From Paracoccaceae bacterium (GTDB lineage Bacteria > Pseudomonadota > Alphaproteobacteria > Rhodobacterales > Rhodobacteraceae), in the NCBI GenBank assembly GCA_016936395.1, contig JAFGXY010000055.1:46628-110627 (forward strand): DNA of 64,000 bases. Reading direction: 5' to 3'. The notes beneath the pieces were generated by a model. That model saw nothing but the letters and a program-made list of their open reading frames with translations, was not told the DNA's origin and made no database searches. Below, in pieces: positions 35,043 through 44,547 of this stretch. Both the position numbers and the translations under genes were made by a program. How positions within the stretch are numbered: position 1 is the first letter of the stretch; each line of letters begins with the position of its first letter.

Positions 35043-36314
35043 ATGGCGATGACGGGCATCACGGTTCAAGGGAAATTCGACGGCGGTCTGGCACCCGACC
35101 GGCCCTTGCAGGTGCTTGTCGTCGATGACAGCAAGGCGCAGCGGCGGATTTTGGCGCTGTCGCTGGCGCGCTGGGGCTATCGGGTGGTTGAGGCGGCGTC
35201 GGGCGAAGAGGCGTTGGTTGCCTGCCAGTCAACGCCGTTCGATATCATCCTGTCGGACTGGATGATGGACGGCATGTCGGGGCTTGAGTTTTGCCACGCC
35301 TTTCGCGCGCTGGAGCAAGAGGCCTATGCCTATTTCATTCTGCTGACCTCAAAATCCGAAAAGGCCGAGATTGCCACGGGGTTTGAGGCCGGGGCCGACG
35401 ACTTTCTGACCAAACCCGTGCTGGCTGATGATCTGCGCGCGCGCCTGCGGGCCGGGGAACGCATTGTTGGAATGCAGGCCGAGCTGGTGCAGAAAAACCG
35501 TCTGCTGGGGGCAACGCTGGTCGAGTTGCAGCGTGCCCAGGCCATGGTGGACCGCGACCTGATTGAGGCAAGAAAGCTGCAACAAGCCCTTGTGCGCGAA
35601 CGCTTTCGCGACTGGGGGCGGGGGGCGGCGACGCTGTTCTTGCGGCCTTCGGGCCATGTCGGGGGCGATCTGGTCGGGTTCTTTGATCTGGGGCCAGACC
35701 GGGTGGCGCTGTACTCGGTGGATGTGTCGGGCCACGGTGTTGCATCCGCGATGATGACCGCACGGCTGGCCGGGTTTCTGTCGGCGGCGTCGCCGGACCA
35801 GAACCTTGCCTTGCAGCGCCGGGCCGATGGCGGGTTTGACCCTGTTCTCCCCGAAGAGGTGGCGGCCCGGTTCAATCGTGCGATGCTGCAGGATTTGCAG
35901 GTCGATCAGTATTTCACCATGGTCTATGCCGATGTCGATCTGACAAGCGGGGTGGTGGCCTTCGTGCAGGCGGGGCACCCCCATCCGCTGATCCTGCGGG
36001 CCGACGGGCAGATTGAACGTCTGGGGGATGGTGGCTTGCCGATCGGGCTGCTGCCCGATGCGCGGCATGAACGGGTGATGGCCCGGTTGCAAAAGGGCGA
36101 TCGGCTGCTGTTGCTGTCGGACGGGATGACGGAATGCCCGTCACGGCTGGGCGTGGAATTGGGCGAGGATGGGATTGAACAGCTGATTCGCAAGAATCGC
36201 GGGCTGGCCAGCGCCCCGTTGCTGGAGGCGCTGATCTGGGATCTGGCCTCGCATCAGGGGTCTGAGGAGTTTCCCGACGATGTGTCGGGTCTGGTGTTCG
36301 ATTACCGGGGCTGA
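35043..36314 (+). CDS. Response regulator with PP2C-type (RsbU/SpoIIE) phosphatase output
   Basis: This 423-residue protein has a receiver domain (LQVLVVDDSKAQRRI; acidic pair Asp28-Asp29, phospho-acceptor Asp72 in LSDW, Thr102, Lys124), a coiled-coil linker rich in Leu, Gln and Glu, and a C-terminal PPM phosphatase with GGDLVGF, VDVSGHGVASAMMTARL and LLLSDGMTE. The metal-binding aspartates are present. Such proteins usually dephosphorylate an anti-sigma-factor antagonist in a partner switch. ATG 35043 has AAGGGGG upstream; ATG 35010 is an alternative. The adjacent divergent Hpt suggests the phosphate source. No STAS or HATPase partner is nearby. Confidence 0.9.
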   Translation: MAMTGITVQGKFDGGLAPDRPLQVLVVDDSKAQRRILALSLARWGYRVVEAASGEEALVACQSTPFDIILSDWMMDGMSGLEFCHAFRALEQEAYAYFILLTSKSEKAEIATGFEAGADDFLTKPVLADDLRARLRAGERIVGMQAELVQKNRLLGATLVELQRAQAMVDRDLIEARKLQQALVRERFRDWGRGAATLFLRPSGHVGGDLVGFFDLGPDRVALYSVDVSGHGVASAMMTARLAGFLSAASPDQNLALQRRADGGFDPVLPEEVAARFNRAMLQDLQVDQYFTMVYADVDLTSGVVAFVQAGHPHPLILRADGQIERLGDGGLPIGLLPDARHERVMARLQKGDRLLLLSDGMTECPSRLGVELGEDGIEQLIRKNRGLASAPLLEALIWDLASHQGSEEFPDDVSGLVFDYRG

Positions 36315-36748
36315 TCGCGCAGCGCACGGGCCAGAAAGGCGCGGTCCCCTGCATTGGCCAGCCTGTCCAGCCCATCCCTTGCCGGCATCCAGATCGCGGT
36401 GTGGCCGGCCTCCAACGGCGGGCCGATGCGCCGGACCGGCACCGCCAGATAGATGGCGCAGATCTTCTCGGCCCATTTGTCGTATTCCGGCATGTAGGTA
36501 AACCGTCGGTAGGCCCCCAACCGCCGGGTGATCTGCATCTTCCAGCCGGTTTCTTCAAACACCTCACGATGCAGGGCGGCAACGGGGTGTTCGCCGGGGT
36601 CGATGCCGCCGCCGGGCAGCTGAATCTCGGGCGTGGGTTCGGCCTGGTGGGTTACCAGCAGGTCTGAGCCATCCAGCAGAACGGCATAAACGCCGGGCCT
36701 GGGCCGATACACCTGCCCCTGCTTGACCGATTCGCCAAAGCGCCGCAT
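36302..36748 (-). CDS. Nudix hydrolase
   Basis: This 148-residue protein has a complete Nudix box: GGGIDPGEHPVAALHREVFEETG, read across residues 46-68, with the catalytic REVFEE core. The substrate cannot be read; nearest types act on nucleoside diphosphate derivatives. The start MRRFGESVKQGQ is preferred because the longer frame runs into the hslO control region. The gene is convergent with the phosphatase gene (13-base overlap) and divergent from hslO. Confidence 0.88.
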   Translation of the reverse strand: MRRFGESVKQGQVYRPRPGVYAVLLDGSDLLVTHQAEPTPEIQLPGGGIDPGEHPVAALHREVFEETGWKMQITRRLGAYRRFTYMPEYDKWAEKICAIYLAVPVRRIGPPLEAGHTAIWMPARDGLDRLANAGDRAFLARALRDQPR

Positions 36749-36827
36749 CTGCCTTCCCCCCTTGGTCACAAGGTTGCCCTGCCTATATAGGCGCGGTATG
36801 CCAAGTCTGGCTCTCGAAGGAAACCCC

Positions 36828-37814
36828 ATGACCATTGGACCCCAGATCGCTTGGGACGATACCGTCCTGCCATTTCAGCTTGACCTGTCCGCCATCCGCG
36901 GCCGCGTGGTGCGGCTGGACGGGGTGTTGGAACAGGTCTTGTCGCAACACTCTTACCCGCCGCAGATCGAGGCCTTGGTGGCCGAAGCCGCCTTGCTGAC
37001 CGCCCTGATCGGGCAGGCGGTGAAACTGCGCTGGAAGCTGAGCCTGCAAATCCGGGGCAACGGCCCGGCGCGGCTGATCGCGACCGATTACTATGGCCCG
37101 ACCGATGACGGCGAACCCGCGCGCATCCGTGCCTATGCCAGCTATGATGCCGACCGGCTGGACCCCGAGGCCGTGCCGTTCAGCCAGATCGGCCAGGGCT
37201 ATTTTGCCGTGATGCTGGATCAGGGCGAAGGCATGGTGCCGTATCAGGGCTTTACGCCGATTGCCGGAAGCAGCCTTTCTGCCTGCGCCGAGACGTATTT
37301 TGCGCAATCCGAGCAGTTGCCGACCCGGTTTTCGGTGACATTTGGCCAAAGCCACGAGCCGGGGCGGCCGCTGCACTGGCGCGGCGGTGGCGTGATGTTG
37401 CAGCATATGCCGCAGGCGGGGATGAGCGTGGCAGCCGAAGGCGGCTCGGGCGAGGGCGGGTTGTTGCAACACACCGATATCCTGTCGGGCGACGATGGCG
37501 AAAACTGGACCCGTGCCAATGTGCTCTTGGACACGGTCGAGGCGATGGAGTTGATCGGGCCGCAGGTGACGCCGTCAGACCTGCTCTTGCGATTGTTCCA
37601 CGAAGAGGGGCCGCGGGTGTTCGAGGCACAGCCGGTGCGGTTTGGCTGTTCGTGTTCCGAAGACAAGGTGCGCAACACCATGTCGATCTATTCGCAACGC
37701 GACATCGAAAAGATGACCACGCCCGAAGGCATTGTGACCGCCGATTGCCAGTTCTGCGGCGCGCATTACGAAATGGACCCCAAGACGCTGGGGTTCGAAG
37801 CCACGCATGAATGA
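36828..37814 (+). CDS. hslO: Redox-regulated molecular chaperone Hsp33
   Basis: This 328-residue chaperone is activated when oxidation releases zinc from four cysteines, here Cys274, Cys276, Cys307 and Cys310 (CxC and CxxC). The N-terminal domain contains ALLTALIGQAVKLRWKLSLQ, split here for length, and the AETYFAQSEQLPT segment of the family. ATG 36828 has a GAAGGA site; ATG 36798 is possible. It overlaps the next Nudix gene by eight bases, so hslO, the CoA-type Nudix gene and cca form one operon. Confidence 0.95.
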   Translation: MTIGPQIAWDDTVLPFQLDLSAIRGRVVRLDGVLEQVLSQHSYPPQIEALVAEAALLTALIGQAVKLRWKLSLQIRGNGPARLIATDYYGPTDDGEPARIRAYASYDADRLDPEAVPFSQIGQGYFAVMLDQGEGMVPYQGFTPIAGSSLSACAETYFAQSEQLPTRFSVTFGQSHEPGRPLHWRGGGVMLQHMPQAGMSVAAEGGSGEGGLLQHTDILSGDDGENWTRANVLLDTVEAMELIGPQVTPSDLLLRLFHEEGPRVFEAQPVRFGCSCSEDKVRNTMSIYSQRDIEKMTTPEGIVTADCQFCGAHYEMDPKTLGFEATHE

Positions 37815-38400
37815 CGCGGATCGCCTGCTGCGTGCCTTGCAGCGCCCGGCGGGCGAAACGTCTGACTTTGACCTGAATCCGGACATCACGCTTGCGCCGG
37901 GCCGTGTGTTGCGCCCGGCAGGGGTGTTGGTGGCGGTCTGGCTGCGGCCGGCCGGCGCACGGGTGATCCTGACCAAGCGCGCGTCGCATCTGAAGCATCA
38001 TCCGGGGCAGATCGCTTTTCCGGGGGGCAAGGTCGACCCGAGCGATGCTGATGCCGAGGCGGCGGCGCTGCGCGAGACGATGGAAGAGATCGCCTTGCCG
38101 CGCGGGCAGGTGCAGGTTCTTGGCCATCTGCCGACGCATGAAACGGTGACGGGGTTTTCGATCCTGCCGATCTTGGGCCTTGTTCGAGACGATTTTTCAC
38201 CGCGGCCAGAGGCGGGAGAGGTGGAAGAGGTGTTCACCGTGCCGCTGGCGCATGTGCTGGGCCTTGACAATTATCGGGTGGAACGGCGGCGCTGGCTGGG
38301 GCATTGGCGGCACTATTATGTGGTGCCCTACGGTCCTTATTACATCTGGGGCGCCACCGCGCGGATCTTGCGCGGGCTGGCGGAACGGGCAGCGCCGTGA
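37807..38400 (+). CDS. Nudix hydrolase, CoA pyrophosphatase type
   Basis: This 197-residue protein has the UPF0035 signature RASHLKHHPGQIAFPGGKVD directly before the Nudix box (RETMEEIAL). That pair marks CoA diphosphatases, which cut CoA to phosphopantetheine and 3',5'-ADP. The C-terminal YYVVPYGPYYIWGATARIL also fits. It overlaps hslO and cca at its two ends (the cca GTG overlaps its TGA). Confidence 0.9.
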   Translation: MNDADRLLRALQRPAGETSDFDLNPDITLAPGRVLRPAGVLVAVWLRPAGARVILTKRASHLKHHPGQIAFPGGKVDPSDADAEAAALRETMEEIALPRGQVQVLGHLPTHETVTGFSILPILGLVRDDFSPRPEAGEVEEVFTVPLAHVLGLDNYRVERRRWLGHWRHYYVVPYGPYYIWGATARILRGLAERAAP

Positions 38401-39539
38401 AGATCACGGGCGACTGGATCAGCCATCCCGGAACCCAGGCCCTGTGCCGGGTGCTGGAGGCGGCGGGCCATCAGGCGCTGTTCGTGGGCGGCTGTGTGCG
38501 CAATGCGCTGCTGCATGTTCCGGTTTCGGATATCGACATTGCCACCGATGCCGTGCCGCAAACAGTGTCTGTTCTGGCGGAAAATGCCGGTTTCCGGGCG
38601 GTGCCGACCGGGATTGACCATGGCACGGTGACGGTGATTGCGGATGGCCGCGCGCATGAGGTGACGACGTTCCGGCGCGATGTGGAAACCGACGGGCGGC
38701 ATGCGGTTGTGGCGTTTTCGGCCAATGTTGCCGAAGATGCGGCGCGGCGCGATTTTACCATGAACGCGCTTTATGCCGATTTGCGCGGCACGCTGATTGA
38801 CCCTTTGGGCGGCTTGCCGGATTTGCTGGCGCGGCGTGTGCGGTTTGTCGGTGACCCCGCGGCGCGGATTGCCGAGGATTACCTGCGCATCCTGCGGTTC
38901 TTTCGCTTTACCGCGCAGCATGGCGACCCCGAGGCCGGGATTGATGCCGAGGGTTTGGCCGCCTGTGCCGCGAATATTGCTGGAATAGAGACACTTTCGC
39001 GCGAACGCATCGGGGCCGAGATGCGAAAACTGCTGGCGGCCGCCGACCCGGCGCGCGCAGTGGCGGCAATGGCGGCGGCGGGGGTTCTGGCGATGGTCCT
39101 GCCGGGGGCAGACCATAAGGGGCTGGCGCCGCTGGTGCATCTTGAGGCGGACGCGCCACCCCGCTGGCAGCGCCGTCTGGCAGTGCTGGGTGGGCAGGAC
39201 GTGGCCGAGCGGTTGCGGCTGTCCCGGCAGGAAAGCAGCGAGTTGGGCCGCATCAGTGACGAAATCGGCAGTGGGCACGGCCCGGCAGGGTTGGGCTTTG
39301 TGCTGGGGCCGGTTCTGGCGCAGGATGTGGTTCTGGCCCGGGCGGCGTTGTTCGGCGCCGACCTGCCGCGCGATTGGCAGGCTGACATTGCGCGGGGCGC
39401 TGCGACGCCCTTTCCGGTGACCGCCGCCGATCTGATGCCCGCTTTGCAGGGCGCGGTGCTGGGGGCGCGGCTGAAAGAATTGCAGGCGCGCTGGTTGGCC
39501 AGCGATCTGCGGCTGACGCGTGATCAACTTCTGGGCTAG
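38397..39539 (+). CDS. cca: CCA tRNA nucleotidyltransferase / polynucleotide adenylyltransferase family protein
   Basis: This 380-residue class II nucleotidyltransferase has LFVGGCVRNALL and the metal-binding VSDIDIATDA, then ARRDFTMNALYAD and the RIAEDYLRILRFFRF region. The HD domain of long CCA enzymes is absent. In alphaproteobacteria such proteins add CCA to tRNA, as no separate enzyme is usual, but poly(A) polymerase cannot be excluded. GTG 38397 overlaps the previous stop (GTGA), and the open frame extends upstream without support. Confidence 0.92.
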   Translation: MKITGDWISHPGTQALCRVLEAAGHQALFVGGCVRNALLHVPVSDIDIATDAVPQTVSVLAENAGFRAVPTGIDHGTVTVIADGRAHEVTTFRRDVETDGRHAVVAFSANVAEDAARRDFTMNALYADLRGTLIDPLGGLPDLLARRVRFVGDPAARIAEDYLRILRFFRFTAQHGDPEAGIDAEGLAACAANIAGIETLSRERIGAEMRKLLAAADPARAVAAMAAAGVLAMVLPGADHKGLAPLVHLEADAPPRWQRRLAVLGGQDVAERLRLSRQESSELGRISDEIGSGHGPAGLGFVLGPVLAQDVVLARAALFGADLPRDWQADIARGAATPFPVTAADLMPALQGAVLGARLKELQARWLASDLRLTRDQLLG

Positions 39540-39602
39540 GCTGTTTTCCTTTCGGGACTTTGGGGGTATGTCCCAAGGGTAACGCGCAAGAGGCTGCCCC
39601 CG

Positions 39603-41447
39603 GTGTTTTCCTATTTTGAACACCTCGTGGACCCATACGGTCCTTACGAGCAGACGGATACGCCACCGCGGGCGCTGTGGCCGTTCCTGAAGCAATTTGT
39701 CCGGCCGTTCCGTCGCGTGTTCGCGGTGACGGCGGCCTTGTCGGTGGTGGCCGCGTTTTCCGATGTGGCGCTGATCTGGTATGTCGGGCGGCTGGTGGAT
39801 TTGCTGAGCCAGAATGGCCCGCAGGTCGTTTGGTCGGTCTATGGCCGCGAAATGCTGATGGTTGCGGCGGCGGTGCTGATCTTGCGCCCGCTTTTGTTGG
39901 TGACCAATGTCGCGCTTTTGCACAACACCATCCTGCCCAATTTCGGCACAATGATCCGCTGGCGGGCGCATGCCCATGTGATCCGGCAGCCGGTTGGGTG
40001 GTTCGAGAGCGACTTTGCAGGGCGCATTGCCAACCGGATCATGCAGACCCCTCCGGCGGCGGGGGATGCGGTGTTTCAGACCTTTGACGCGATGGCCTTT
40101 GCAAGCGTGACCGTGGTGGGGGCCGGCATCATGTTGGCCGAGGCGGACCCCAGGCTGCTTGTGCCGCTGGTGGTGTGGTTCTTGCTGTATGCGGCTTTGG
40201 TGAACTGGACGGTGCGGCGGGCGGGGCCTGCTTCCAAGGCCAGCTCGGACGCGCGGTCGGCGGTGACCGGGCGGGTGGTGGATGCCTATACCAACATTCA
40301 TTCGGTCAAGCTGTTTGCGCATCATGACCGCGAGCTGGCCTATGCCAAAGAGGCGATCGAACATGCACGCAGCACCTTTGCCCGCGAGATGCGGATCGTC
40401 ACCAAGATGGATCTGGCGTTGACCGCCCTGAACGGCGGGTTGATCGTCGGGGTCACGGGCTGGGCGCTGGTGTTGTGGTATCAGGGGCAGGCAACGGTGG
40501 GCACGGTGGCGGCGGCGACGGCACTGGTGCCGCGGTTGAATAACATGACCTATTGGATCATGTGGGCCTTTACCGCGCTGGTGCAGGCGCTGGGCGTGGT
40601 GGCCGAGGGGATGGAGACGATCACCCAGCCGATTGGTCTGGTCGATAAGCCGGGGGCAAAGCCGCTGGAGTTTCGCGACGGGCTGATCGAGTTTGACGGC
40701 GTCAGCCACCACTATGGGCGCGGGGCGGGCGGATTGCAGGTGCTGAGCCTGACGGTGCATCCGGGCGAAAAGATCGGGCTTGTCGGGCGGTCGGGGGCGG
40801 GGAAATCGACCCTCGTCAAGCTGCTTTTGCGTTTTTATGACGCCGAGGACGGGGTAATTCGGATCGACGGGCAGGATATCTCGGGTGTTACGCAAGACAG
40901 CCTGCGCCGCCATATCGGGATGGTTCAGCAAGACAGCAGCCTGATGCACCGGTCGGTGCGCGACAACCTGATGTATGGCCGCCCCGATGCCACCGAGGCG
41001 CAGATGATCGAGGCCGCCCGCCGGGCCGAAGCGCATGATTTTATCCTGACGCTGGAAGACCCTGAAGGCCGCCGCGGATACGATGCGCATGTGGGCGAGC
41101 GCGGGGTAAAGCTGTCGGGCGGTCAGCGGCAGCGGGTGGCGCTGGCTCGGGTGATCTTGAAGGATGCGCCGATCCTGGTGCTGGACGAGGCCACGAGTGC
41201 CTTGGACAGTGAGGCCGAGGCGGCAATTCAGCACGCGCTGTCGGGGGTGATGCAGGGCAAGACGGTGATCGCGATTGCGCACCGCCTGTCCACGATCGCG
41301 GCGATGGACCGGATTGTGGTGCTGGAAGGCGGGCATATCGCGGAGCAGGGAACCCACGCGCAGCTTCTTGCTTTGAATGGTCTTTATGCCCGGTTTTGGG
41401 CGCGGCAGTCGGGTGGGTTCATCGGGCTTGAGGAGGCGGCGGAATGA
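39603..41447 (+). CDS. ABC transporter, fused permease-ATPase (first of pair)
   Basis: This 614-residue type IV exporter half has six membrane segments in residues 35-340 and an ATPase with Walker [10 protein letters not shown] near residue 395, signature LSGGQRQRVALAR near 503 and Walker B ILVLDEATSALD. It starts at GTG 39603. The stop overlaps the start of a very similar gene (ATGA), so the two should form a heterodimer. Substrate is unknown; lipid, peptide or drug export are all possible. Both catalytic glutamates are present, unlike many asymmetric heterodimers. Confidence 0.92.
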   Translation: MFSYFEHLVDPYGPYEQTDTPPRALWPFLKQFVRPFRRVFAVTAALSVVAAFSDVALIWYVGRLVDLLSQNGPQVVWSVYGREMLMVAAAVLILRPLLLVTNVALLHNTILPNFGTMIRWRAHAHVIRQPVGWFESDFAGRIANRIMQTPPAAGDAVFQTFDAMAFASVTVVGAGIMLAEADPRLLVPLVVWFLLYAALVNWTVRRAGPASKASSDARSAVTGRVVDAYTNIHSVKLFAHHDRELAYAKEAIEHARSTFAREMRIVTKMDLALTALNGGLIVGVTGWALVLWYQGQATVGTVAAATALVPRLNNMTYWIMWAFTALVQALGVVAEGMETITQPIGLVDKPGAKPLEFRDGLIEFDGVSHHYGRGAGGLQVLSLTVHPGEKIGLVGRSGAGKSTLVKLLLRFYDAEDGVIRIDGQDISGVTQDSLRRHIGMVQQDSSLMHRSVRDNLMYGRPDATEAQMIEAARRAEAHDFILTLEDPEGRRGYDAHVGERGVKLSGGQRQRVALARVILKDAPILVLDEATSALDSEAEAAIQHALSGVMQGKTVIAIAHRLSTIAAMDRIVVLEGGHIAEQGTHAQLLALNGLYARFWARQSGGFIGLEEAAE

Positions 41448-43294
41448 AGGCCCTGATGCGACTTGGCGACACGATCAATGCGTTTCAGCCCGCGTCGGGT
41501 GCGCCGCCGCAGGTGTTGGGCGCCTTTTTGAAATGGTGCCTGAAGGGGTCGTGGCCGATGCTTTGGCTGGCCGGGGCGCTGTCGTCGATCGCGGGGGCGA
41601 CCGAGGTGGTTTCGGCGGTCATTCTGGGTTGGGTGATTGACGCGGCGTTGAATGCAGGGCCGGAGCGGTTCTTTGCCGACCATGCCGGGCTTTTGGCCGC
41701 GTTCGTGATGTTTTACCTGGTCTTTCGCCCGCTTGCCTTTGGCGTCTCGGCGGCGTCAAACTCGATCATCGTCGGGCCGAACGTATTGCCTTTGGTGCTG
41801 AGCCGGTTGCACCGCTGGACGCTGGGGCAGGCGGTGACGTTTTTCGACAATGATTTCGCCGGTCGGATCGCGCAAAAGCAGATGCAGGCGGCGCGGGCAG
41901 TCACCGATGTGGCGACCGAGGTGATCAACACGGTGTTTTTCGCGCTGGCGTCGGTGATCGGGTCGGTGGTGTTCTTGCTGGCGGTTGACGCGCGCGTTGC
42001 GCTGGCGCTGGCGGCCTGGCTGGTGGCCTATATCCTGCTGATCCGGTTCTTCATGCCGCGGGTTCGGGTGAACTCGGCGGCGCGGGCCGCGGCGCGGGCG
42101 ATGGTGTCGGGGCAGGTGGTGGATACGATCACCAACATCAAGACGGTGAAGCTGTTCGCCCATGCGGCGTTTGAAGACCGGGTTGCCCTGAAGGCAATGG
42201 AGGTGTTCCGCGACCGCAGCCTTGAGTTTGGCGTGATCTCGACCTGGTTCCGGCTGTCGTTGATGACGATTGCCGGGGTGCTGCCAGTGCTGCTGATCGG
42301 CGGGACACTTTTGCTGTGGCAACAGGGCGCTGCCACGGCGGGGGCGATTGCGTCTGCCGGGGCGATTGCGATGCGGATCGCGCAGATGTCGGGCTGGGTC
42401 AGCTTTACGCTGATGTCGATTTATACCTCGGTGGGCGAGGTCGAGGATGGCATGCGCACCCTGTCGATTCCGCACCAGCTTGGCGATGCGCCCGATGCGA
42501 AGGATTTGCCGCCGGTGCGGGGCGAGATCAGGTTTGACCATGCGTCCTTTGCCTATGGTCGGCAAAGGGGTGGCGTGGCGGAGCTTGATCTGACCATTCG
42601 CGCGGGCGAAAAGCTGGGGATCGTGGGGGCCTCGGGGGCGGGGAAATCCAGCCTCGTGGCGCTGCTTTTGCGGCTCTATGATTGCGAAAAAGGTGCGGTG
42701 CTGATTGACGGGCATGATGTGCGTGGCGTCACGCAGGAAAGCCTGCGGCGGCAGATCGGCATGGTCACGCAGGAAACTGCGATGTTCAACCGCAGCGCAC
42801 GCGATAACATTGCCTATGGTCGCCCGGATGCGAGTGAGGCCGAGATCATCGCTGCGGCGCGGGCGGCCGAGGCGGATGGCTTCATTGCCCAGATGATCGA
42901 CCACACCGGGCGCCGTGGCTATGACGCCTTTCTGGGCGAGCGGGGGGTCAAGCTGTCAGGCGGGCAACGGCAGCGGATTGCGCTGGCGCGGGCCTTTCTG
43001 AAAGACGCGCCGATTCTGGTGCTGGACGAGGCGACAAGTGCCTTGGACAGCGAGGTGGAGGCCAGCATCCAAAGCGCGCTGGATCGGGTGATGGAAGGAA
43101 AGACGGTGCTGGCGATTGCGCACCGGCTGTCCACCATCGCGGCGATGGACCGGATTGTGGTGCTTGACGATGGCCGCATTGTCGAACAAGGCACGCATGA
43201 GGCCTTGCTGGCGCAGGGTGGCCTCTATGCCCGCTACTGGAACCGCCAGTCTGGCGGGTTCATCGGGGCGGACGAAAAGGAAGCGGCAGAGTGA
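41444..43294 (+). CDS. ABC transporter, fused permease-ATPase (second of pair)
   Basis: This 616-residue protein has the same plan as the gene before it: membrane domain, Walker A GASGAGKSS near residue 395, signature LSGGQRQRIALAR near 504 and Walker B ILVLDEATSALD. The C-termini of the two are nearly the same (YARFWARQSGGFIG and YARYWNRQSGGFIG), which points to tandem duplication. It overlaps the next gene by GTGA. The pair likely forms one exporter in the inner membrane. Confidence 0.92.
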   Translation: MKALMRLGDTINAFQPASGAPPQVLGAFLKWCLKGSWPMLWLAGALSSIAGATEVVSAVILGWVIDAALNAGPERFFADHAGLLAAFVMFYLVFRPLAFGVSAASNSIIVGPNVLPLVLSRLHRWTLGQAVTFFDNDFAGRIAQKQMQAARAVTDVATEVINTVFFALASVIGSVVFLLAVDARVALALAAWLVAYILLIRFFMPRVRVNSAARAAARAMVSGQVVDTITNIKTVKLFAHAAFEDRVALKAMEVFRDRSLEFGVISTWFRLSLMTIAGVLPVLLIGGTLLLWQQGAATAGAIASAGAIAMRIAQMSGWVSFTLMSIYTSVGEVEDGMRTLSIPHQLGDAPDAKDLPPVRGEIRFDHASFAYGRQRGGVAELDLTIRAGEKLGIVGASGAGKSSLVALLLRLYDCEKGAVLIDGHDVRGVTQESLRRQIGMVTQETAMFNRSARDNIAYGRPDASEAEIIAAARAAEADGFIAQMIDHTGRRGYDAFLGERGVKLSGGQRQRIALARAFLKDAPILVLDEATSALDSEVEASIQSALDRVMEGKTVLAIAHRLSTIAAMDRIVVLDDGRIVEQGTHEALLAQGGLYARYWNRQSGGFIGADEKEAAE

Positions 43295-44511
43295 TTTTGA
43301 CCATCGACCGGCTGGGCCACCATGGCGACGGGATCGCGCAGGGGGACGGCGGCCCGATCTTTGTGCCGCAGATGTTGCCGGGCGAGGTGGTCGAGGGCAC
43401 GCTTGAGGGCGACCGGTTGCTGGGCGCGCGGATCGTGACGCCCAGTGTGATGCGGGTTAAGCCGCCTTGTGCCCACGCGCGGACCTGCGGCGGTTGCCTG
43501 ATGCAGCATGCATCCGATGACTTTGTGGCCGGTTGGAAGACGGGGATCATCGAAGGGGCGCTGGCCGGGCAGGGTCTGGAAGCGCCGGTTCGGGCGATTC
43601 TGACTTCGCCCTCGCGGTCGCGGCGTCGTGCCACCTTTGCGGCGCGGCGGACCAAGACCGGGGTGACGATCGGTTTTCATGCGCGCGGGTCTGATACGCT
43701 GGTGCAGATCCCGCAGTGCCAGCTTTTGCACCCCGACCTGATGGCGGCGCTGCCGGGGCTGGAGGAATTGGTGCGGCTGGGCGGGTCGCGCACCGCCGAG
43801 GTGTCGCTGACGGTGACGCGGGCGCTGGGCGGGCCGGATGTGACGGTGACGGGCGGCAAGCCGCTGGACGGGATGCTGCGGCTGGAACTGGCGCGGGTGG
43901 TCGAGGCGCACGCCATATCGCGGCTGACCTGGGACGGTGAAACCGTGGCCCTGCGCGCGCAGCCGGTGCAGATCATGGGCCGCGCCAAGGTGACGCCGCC
44001 GCCGGGGGCGTTCTTGCAGGCGACCGAACATGGCCAGATGGCCTTGTTGGACACGGTTCGGCTGGCTTTGGGGCCGCAGAAGCGGATCACCGATCTGTTC
44101 GCGGGGGTGGGCACCTTTGCCCTGCCCTTGGCAGAAAATGCCGAGGTGCATGCCGTGGAGGGCGATGCCGCGATGATTGCGGCGCTGGACAAGGCCGCAC
44201 GCAATACCGAAGGGCTGCGCCCGATCCGCGCCGAGGCGCGCGATCTGTTCCGCCGCCCGCTGGAACCCGATGAGTTCAAGGGCGTGACCGGCGTGGTGAT
44301 CGACCCGCCACGTGCCGGGGCCGAGGCACAGGTGGCGACGCTGGCGCAGACAAAGGTGCCGGTGATTGCGATGGTGTCTTGTAACCCGGTGACCTTTGCC
44401 CGCGACGCCAAGGTGCTGGTGCAGGCGGGCTACCGTCTGGAATGGGTGCAGGGGGTGGACCAGTTCCGCTGGTCGGCGCATGTCGAGCTTGTCGGACGGT
44501 TCATTCGGTAG
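43291..44511 (+). CDS. TrmA/RlmD-family RNA (uracil-5-)methyltransferase
   Basis: This 406-residue enzyme has an N-terminal TRAM-like segment, the Fe-S cysteines Cys60, Cys66 and Cys69 (CxxxxxCxxC), SAM motif DLFAGVGTFALPLAE near residue 268, DPPRAGAEAQ, and the catalytic cysteine in VSCNPVTFARD. The target could be 23S rRNA (RlmC/RlmD type) or tRNA; the sequence alone does not settle it. GTG 43291 overlaps the ABC gene stop. Ribosome or tRNA methylation and export have no obvious link, so the coupling may only reflect gene packing. Confidence 0.9.
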   Translation: MILTIDRLGHHGDGIAQGDGGPIFVPQMLPGEVVEGTLEGDRLLGARIVTPSVMRVKPPCAHARTCGGCLMQHASDDFVAGWKTGIIEGALAGQGLEAPVRAILTSPSRSRRRATFAARRTKTGVTIGFHARGSDTLVQIPQCQLLHPDLMAALPGLEELVRLGGSRTAEVSLTVTRALGGPDVTVTGGKPLDGMLRLELARVVEAHAISRLTWDGETVALRAQPVQIMGRAKVTPPPGAFLQATEHGQMALLDTVRLALGPQKRITDLFAGVGTFALPLAENAEVHAVEGDAAMIAALDKAARNTEGLRPIRAEARDLFRRPLEPDEFKGVTGVVIDPPRAGAEAQVATLAQTKVPVIAMVSCNPVTFARDAKVLVQAGYRLEWVQGVDQFRWSAHVELVGRFIR

Positions 44512-44547
44512 CATATCGACGGTTTTCCGGCACAGCGAGACAGGCAC

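Noticed and set aside
38340..41357. 1005-codon open frame on the minus strand
   Set aside because: It lies antisense to cca and the first ABC exporter gene, both with clear domains. High GC makes long antisense frames common, and its product is rich in His, Pro, Gln and Arg with no domain.
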